From Acidimicrobiia bacterium (GTDB taxonomy: Bacteria; Actinomycetota; Acidimicrobiia; Spongiisociales; ZC4RG35): DNA of 9,278 bases. A program made the translations under genes and the position numbers. The stretch spans positions 1 through 9,278 of the forward strand of contig WHTL01000150.1 of the NCBI GenBank assembly GCA_009377735.1, read 5' to 3'. The number at the start of each line of letters is the position of its first letter. Position 1 is the stretch's first letter. The notes below the pieces were generated by a model. That model was not told the DNA's origin, did not search any database, and saw nothing but the letters and a program-made list of their open reading frames with translations. Of the stretch, positions 6,457-9,278 are shown piece after piece.

Positions 6457-6515
6457 GCCCGAACCCAGGGTTCCCACGCCCGCCCACCGACGTCCCCAGC
6501 CCGAAGTTCACCTGC
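6457..6515. repeat. 59-bp direct repeat, copy 2
   Basis: Second perfect copy of the unit at 6387-6445, with its palindrome at 6461-6473 and its minus-strand G-tracts at 6458-6485. It ends 11 bases before the stop codon of the sugar dehydrogenase, and the two copies are also separated by 11 bases, so unit plus variable 11-mer repeats as a 70-bp module. No third copy is seen on either side within the window. Confidence 0.9.
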
Positions 6516-6526
6516 CTGGTAGATGG

Positions 6527-9278
6527 TCACCGACGAGGCAGTGGGATCCCACGCACCAAGAACGACGCCATCTGGGCCCTGGTCACCTCGTCTTCCGGGC
6601 AGTAGAGGTCGTTGTCCGGCGGGTTACAGCCCAGGGTGATCTGCGCCGCGGCCAACGCGTTGATATCTGCCTCATGCACCGAACCAGCCGCATCGGAGAA
6701 CCTACCACCATCGGCGGGCGCCAACTCCAGACCACGCACCAAGAACGACGCCATCTGCGCCCGGGTCACCACATCGTCGGGACAGAAAAGTGTGTTCTCG
6801 GGTGGGTTGCAGCCCAGTGTGATCTGCGCAGCGGCCAAGGCGTTGATATCGGGCTCGTGGACCGATCCAGCGATGTCGGAGAACCTGCCACCACTTGCTG
6901 GCTCCAGTTCCAGGCCCCGCACCAGGAACGAAGCCATCTGGGCGCGGGTCACCGCGTCGTCCGGGCAGAACAACGTGTTCTCGGGTGGGTTACATCCGAA
7001 GGTGATCCCAGATGCCGCCAACAACTCGATGTCGGCCTCATGGACCGACTCGGCAGTATCGGCGAAGGTAGAACGGACGGGTGGAGTCGGTGGATCAGTT
7101 GTCGGTGGCTCGGTTGTCGGTGGAGTGGGCTGGGCCACGACGGTGACATTGAAGGTCTCCGAGTCCGATCTCGGCATCTTCCATTCATCAGTAGCCCTCA
7201 CCCGGAATTGGAATGTCTTCCCGACGTCAGTCCCACTGGGCTCCCATCGAATCACACCCGTGTTGCGGTTGATGGTGGCACCCCCCGGGGCCTTTTCCAG
7301 TGTGAAGCTGACGTCGTCGTCGTCGGGATCGGTAGCAGTGACTGTCTTCTTGAAGACGCTCCCTTCCTTCACCGTCGTATTACCGATCGAAGCGATGACG
7401 GGAGGTCGACCCCCGTTGTACTTGGCAGTCAGTGTGAGATTGCTCCCAGGGACCGTGATATCCCGGGTGCGATCGCCTCCATCCGACCATTCATCGAAGA
7501 TCCAGGTACGGCCTCCATGTGCGACCGACTCCGGCGTGGCGAGCGAGATCTTCCCTCCCTCGATCGCCTCCCAGCTCACGGGTGTGTGACCAGTGAGCCC
7601 TCCGACGGAAACCTCAACAGGGACCTCAGGTGACCTCACATGAATCTCCGAGGTTCGCGGTTGTAACTTGAAACTGGTTTCACCTTCGATCCCATTTGGA
7701 TACTCCGCGGCAACACGAGCCACGAGATAGGAGGGGTAAGAGTGATCGGGTGCAGACTGGATCGAAAAGTTCTTGCCCTCCCCCTGATACAGCGGATGGA
7801 CATGGCAGTCGTTGGGGTCTGACGGGGCACAATGATGGATCTCCACGTTCCATGCGTACCGATCGGGTTGGCCAGAACCGGGACGCGGAGAGGCCACCAG
7901 GTCGATCTGGTCACCCACCTTCCATTTGCCGTTTGGTGCAGTCTTGGTGATGGTCGGAGTTGGGGGCAGAACGACGGCGGAATCGGTGCCGACATGCCCA
8001 TGGTCATCCGAAACGCGCAAACTTATCCGAGTTCGAGCGTCGAACTCGTACTGGAAAGTTTCTCGATTGTCATCGGAAAAATCACCGTCCGCATCAAGAT
8101 CCCATTCGTATGTCAGGGGATCACCATCTGGATCGTATGAGGGCAAGGCGCTCAGCGTGACCGTCTTGGTTGGGTCTCCATCCAATCCGACACGATCGAT
8201 GCGGGCGATCGGTGGAACATTGTTCGGGTCATATCGCAGTCGAAAGACGCCGGCATCAAGATCCACCATGTAGAGATTGCCGCCGGGCCCAGGTTGGATA
8301 TCGACTATCCCAGCGGTGGAGAGTAGATACGCCCCGTCCTCGGGCTCGTCGTAACCACCGACCGTCTGCACTGCCACATACTCGCCGTCAACCTCTTTGA
8401 GAGCCCAGACTCCCTGGCGGTTGTAGTCGGAGAAAACGAGAGCATCGTCCCACTCCGCGGGATAGTTGCCACCCTCCATGAAACCGATAGCCGAAACTGC
8501 CGAGCTGCCGCTGGCGCCTCCATCGGCTCCGTCCCACACCGTCCACCCATGTCGATACTCAAACAGTGGCTCGGTCACGGTGGCTGGGTCGGCGGTCTCG
8601 TCTGCATAGAGGTCATCGCAAAGTGCATTTCCCATGATCTCAAAGTCGTGGAGCTTGTCTTCGCGTCCCTCGTAGCAGGGCCAACCGAAGTTGTGGATCT
8701 CCGCCGGACCACCGCTTGCCCCCTCGATGACGTTTATCTCCTCCCAGAGGCTCCAACCGACGTCGGCCACATAAAGATCACCATCGGGGCCGAAGGCCAT
8801 CCGATAAGGGTTCCGCAGACCGTGCGCGATCAAGCGAGACCCGTCGGGGTTCCCCGGTGCGGCATTTCCGGTATCCGGATCGATCCGAAGAACGGCGCCG
8901 TTGTAACCGAGGTCATCAGCACTAGTTCGAATGTCCTGGCTCCGGAGCATCCCACCCTCACCGGTGATTGGGCTGGCGTCGGTGGGATGTGGAGGGTCCT
9001 GACATGGGTTCTCAGGCACGGGTGTGTTGGGCTCATCGCCCCCCCATTGTCCATAGTCGGCTTGGTTGAAGCTGGCTCCATCACCAGCGGAGAGATACAG
9101 CATCCCGTCCAGACCAAACACCAGATCATCGGCGGAGTGGGAGGGGAACTGGAAGCACCATTTCCCGTCGATGAGAGGCTCCTCCGGTCCCGCGTTATTG
9201 TCGACGTTGATCGTCATCCGGGAGAGACGACCGCGTACGACACACCCGTCCTTGGTGTCACCGGGAGGGTCAGGACAC
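6527..9278 (-). CDS. Secreted PQQ-dependent glucose/sorbosone dehydrogenase with PKD, beta and SLH-like domains, 5' end cut by window edge
   Basis: The frame is open to the edge: 20 codons before the first visible ATG (9215-9217) encode CPDPPGDTKDGCVVRGRLSR, which continues the family, so that ATG is internal and 916 residues of a longer protein are visible. Domains in order: GSDH-type beta propeller (9278 to about 8216) with PSHSADDLVFG (the PQQ-side His at 9137-9139), AHGLRNPYR (Arg-Asn pair at 8810-8815) and YVADVGWSLWEEIN; a PKD-like domain (about 8215-7964, PSYDPDGDPLTYEWDLDADG); a beta domain with HHC...CHVHP (7793-7837); a second beta domain (about 7651-7412, FDEWSDGGDRTRDITV); a cadherin-like Ig domain (about 7402-7130); a Pro/Thr linker (7070-7135); three SLH-like repeats. 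The role is probably oxidation of sugars or aldoses outside the membrane; substrate unknown. The signal peptide is outside the window. It is followed by the duplicated 59-bp unit. Confidence 0.92.
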   Translation of the reverse strand, partial: CPDPPGDTKDGCVVRGRLSRMTINVDNNAGPEEPLIDGKWCFQFPSHSADDLVFGLDGMLYLSAGDGASFNQADYGQWGGDEPNTPVPENPCQDPPHPTDASPITGEGGMLRSQDIRTSADDLGYNGAVLRIDPDTGNAAPGNPDGSRLIAHGLRNPYRMAFGPDGDLYVADVGWSLWEEINVIEGASGGPAEIHNFGWPCYEGREDKLHDFEIMGNALCDDLYADETADPATVTEPLFEYRHGWTVWDGADGGASGSSAVSAIGFMEGGNYPAEWDDALVFSDYNRQGVWALKEVDGEYVAVQTVGGYDEPEDGAYLLSTAGIVDIQPGPGGNLYMVDLDAGVFRLRYDPNNVPPIARIDRVGLDGDPTKTVTLSALPSYDPDGDPLTYEWDLDADGDFSDDNRETFQYEFDARTRISLRVSDDHGHVGTDSAVVLPPTPTITKTAPNGKWKVGDQIDLVASPRPGSGQPDRYAWNVEIHHCAPSDPNDCHVHPLYQGEGKNFSIQSAPDHSYPSYLVARVAAEYPNGIEGETSFKLQPRTSEIHVRSPEVPVEVSVGGLTGHTPVSWEAIEGGKISLATPESVAHGGRTWIFDEWSDGGDRTRDITVPGSNLTLTAKYNGGRPPVIASIGNTTVKEGSVFKKTVTATDPDDDDVSFTLEKAPGGATINRNTGVIRWEPSGTDVGKTFQFRVRATDEWKMPRSDSETFNVTVVAQPTPPTTEPPTTDPPTPPVRSTFADTAESVHEADIELLAASGITFGCNPPENTLFCPDDAVTRAQMASFLVRGLELEPASGGRFSDIAGSVHEPDINALAAAQITLGCNPPENTLFCPDDVVTRAQMASFLVRGLELAPADGGRFSDAAGSVHEADINALAAAQITLGCNPPDNDLYCPEDEVTRAQMASFLVRGIPLPRR
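6530..7069 (-). repeat. Three tandem SLH-like repeats with a conserved Cys pair (protein repeats)
   Basis: The C-terminus holds three repeats of 61, 61 and 58 residues: 6887-7069, 6704-6886 and 6530-6703. Each reads [TR]F[AS]D.A.SVHE.DI..LAA..IT.GCNPP.N.L[FY]CP.D.VTRAQMASFLVRG. This matches the SLH layout (F.D at the start, a GI..G-like turn, F.P and TRAQ.A..L.R), with Cys at repeat positions 26 and 35, eight residues apart, probably disulfide bonded. SLH repeats usually anchor exported proteins to the cell surface or wall polymers. The last repeat ends almost at the C-terminus, with no sortase motif or membrane segment after it. That these repeats do the anchoring here is inference from the SLH family. 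Confidence 0.85.
7070..7135 (-). other. Pro/Thr-rich linker coding segment
   Basis: Encodes about 22 residues of PTPPTTEPPTTDPPTPP type between the cadherin-like domain and the SLH-like repeats. Such linkers are extended and flexible, often glycosylated in actinobacteria, and would hold the enzyme away from the wall. At the DNA level it is a simple GGTGG/GTCGGTGG-type repeat on the plus strand and so a site prone to length change. Confidence 0.8.

Larger units (their letters stand above)
6285..6526 (-). other. Non-coding gap between the sugar dehydrogenase gene and def
   Basis: This 242-bp stretch is the only sizeable gap in the window. Its right two thirds hold the duplicated 59-bp unit (6387-6445 and 6457-6515). 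Its left 100 bp, next to def, is visibly lower in GC and is the likely place for the def operon promoter. I see only weak candidates there, for example TTGTCG about 35 bases before the def GTG without a convincing -10 partner, so I do not call one. No stem followed by a T-run that would make a clear intrinsic terminator for the upstream gene is visible. Short open frames across the repeats on both strands have no recognisable character and are taken as chance. Confidence 0.6.

Noticed and set aside
6387..6515. Possible CRISPR array from two repeats with a short spacer
   Set aside because: The repeat unit is 59 bp and the spacer 11 bp, there are only two copies, and no cas gene is present; this does not fit a CRISPR array.
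6289..6605. Small open frames across the duplicated intergenic unit on both strands
   Set aside because: They have low-complexity translations, no ribosome binding site and no family features; the frame comes from a GC-rich repeat.
6612..7589. Plus-strand open frames of more than 300 codons opposite the dehydrogenase C-terminus
   Set aside because: They are antisense to well-formed SLH-like and Ig-like domains; their apparent repeats only reflect the repeats of the real gene.
8996..9217. Taking the ATG at 9217 as the start of the dehydrogenase
   Set aside because: The frame continues to the edge with residues that fit the family (CPDPPGDTKDGC...GRLSR), and there is no signal peptide after that ATG, so the true start lies outside the window.

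Overview
The window is about 9.3 kb of moderately high GC DNA (roughly 60% by eye) with every supportable gene on the minus strand. It reads, from high to low coordinates, as one secreted sugar dehydrogenase gene (cut by the right edge), a 242-bp non-coding gap with a duplicated 59-bp unit, and a tight housekeeping run def - fmt - rpe - GGDEF gene - ribD - ribE - ribBA - ribH (ribH cut by the left edge). A linked fmt - rpe - ribD - riboflavin run is familiar from Actinomycetota (Mycobacterium has fmt, fmu, rpe, ribG in that order). The C-terminal repeats of the large protein, with the pattern GCNPP...FCP.D.VTRAQMA, are of a kind I associate with Acidimicrobiia. The best guess is therefore an actinobacterium, probably of class Acidimicrobiia; this is inference from family knowledge, not a search.

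Right part (6527-9278): a multi-domain exported protein. It has a PQQ-dependent glucose/sorbosone dehydrogenase propeller, a PKD-like domain, a beta domain with an HHC...CHVH motif, a second beta repeat domain, a cadherin-like Ig domain, a Pro/Thr linker and three SLH-like repeats that each carry a Cys pair. Middle gap (6285-6526): two perfect 59-bp direct copies at a 70-bp period. Each contains a 13-bp palindrome and a run of G-tracts on the transcribed-sense strand that fits a G-quadruplex pattern.

Left part (1-6284): peptide deformylase and Met-tRNA formyltransferase (N-formyl-Met handling at the start and end of initiation), ribulose-phosphate epimerase (supplying pentose phosphates, including the ribulose 5-phosphate used by RibB), then the complete set of dedicated riboflavin enzymes. 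Four of the rib-region genes are joined by ATGA stop/start overlaps (GGDEF-ribD, ribE-ribBA, ribBA-ribH), or a 7-bp gap (ribD-ribE), so the run is almost certainly co-transcribed and translationally coupled. No FMN riboswitch is visible or has room in the rib part.

The most unusual item is the gene inserted between rpe and ribD: a pseudo-receiver domain that has lost its phosphoacceptor Asp, its switch Thr/Ser and its conserved Lys, fused to a GGDDF-type diguanylate cyclase domain without an I-site. It overlaps ribD by ATGA. This places a c-di-GMP-type enzyme inside a GTP-consuming flavin operon. A second item is an 18-bp near-perfect palindrome sitting against the GTG start of fmt.
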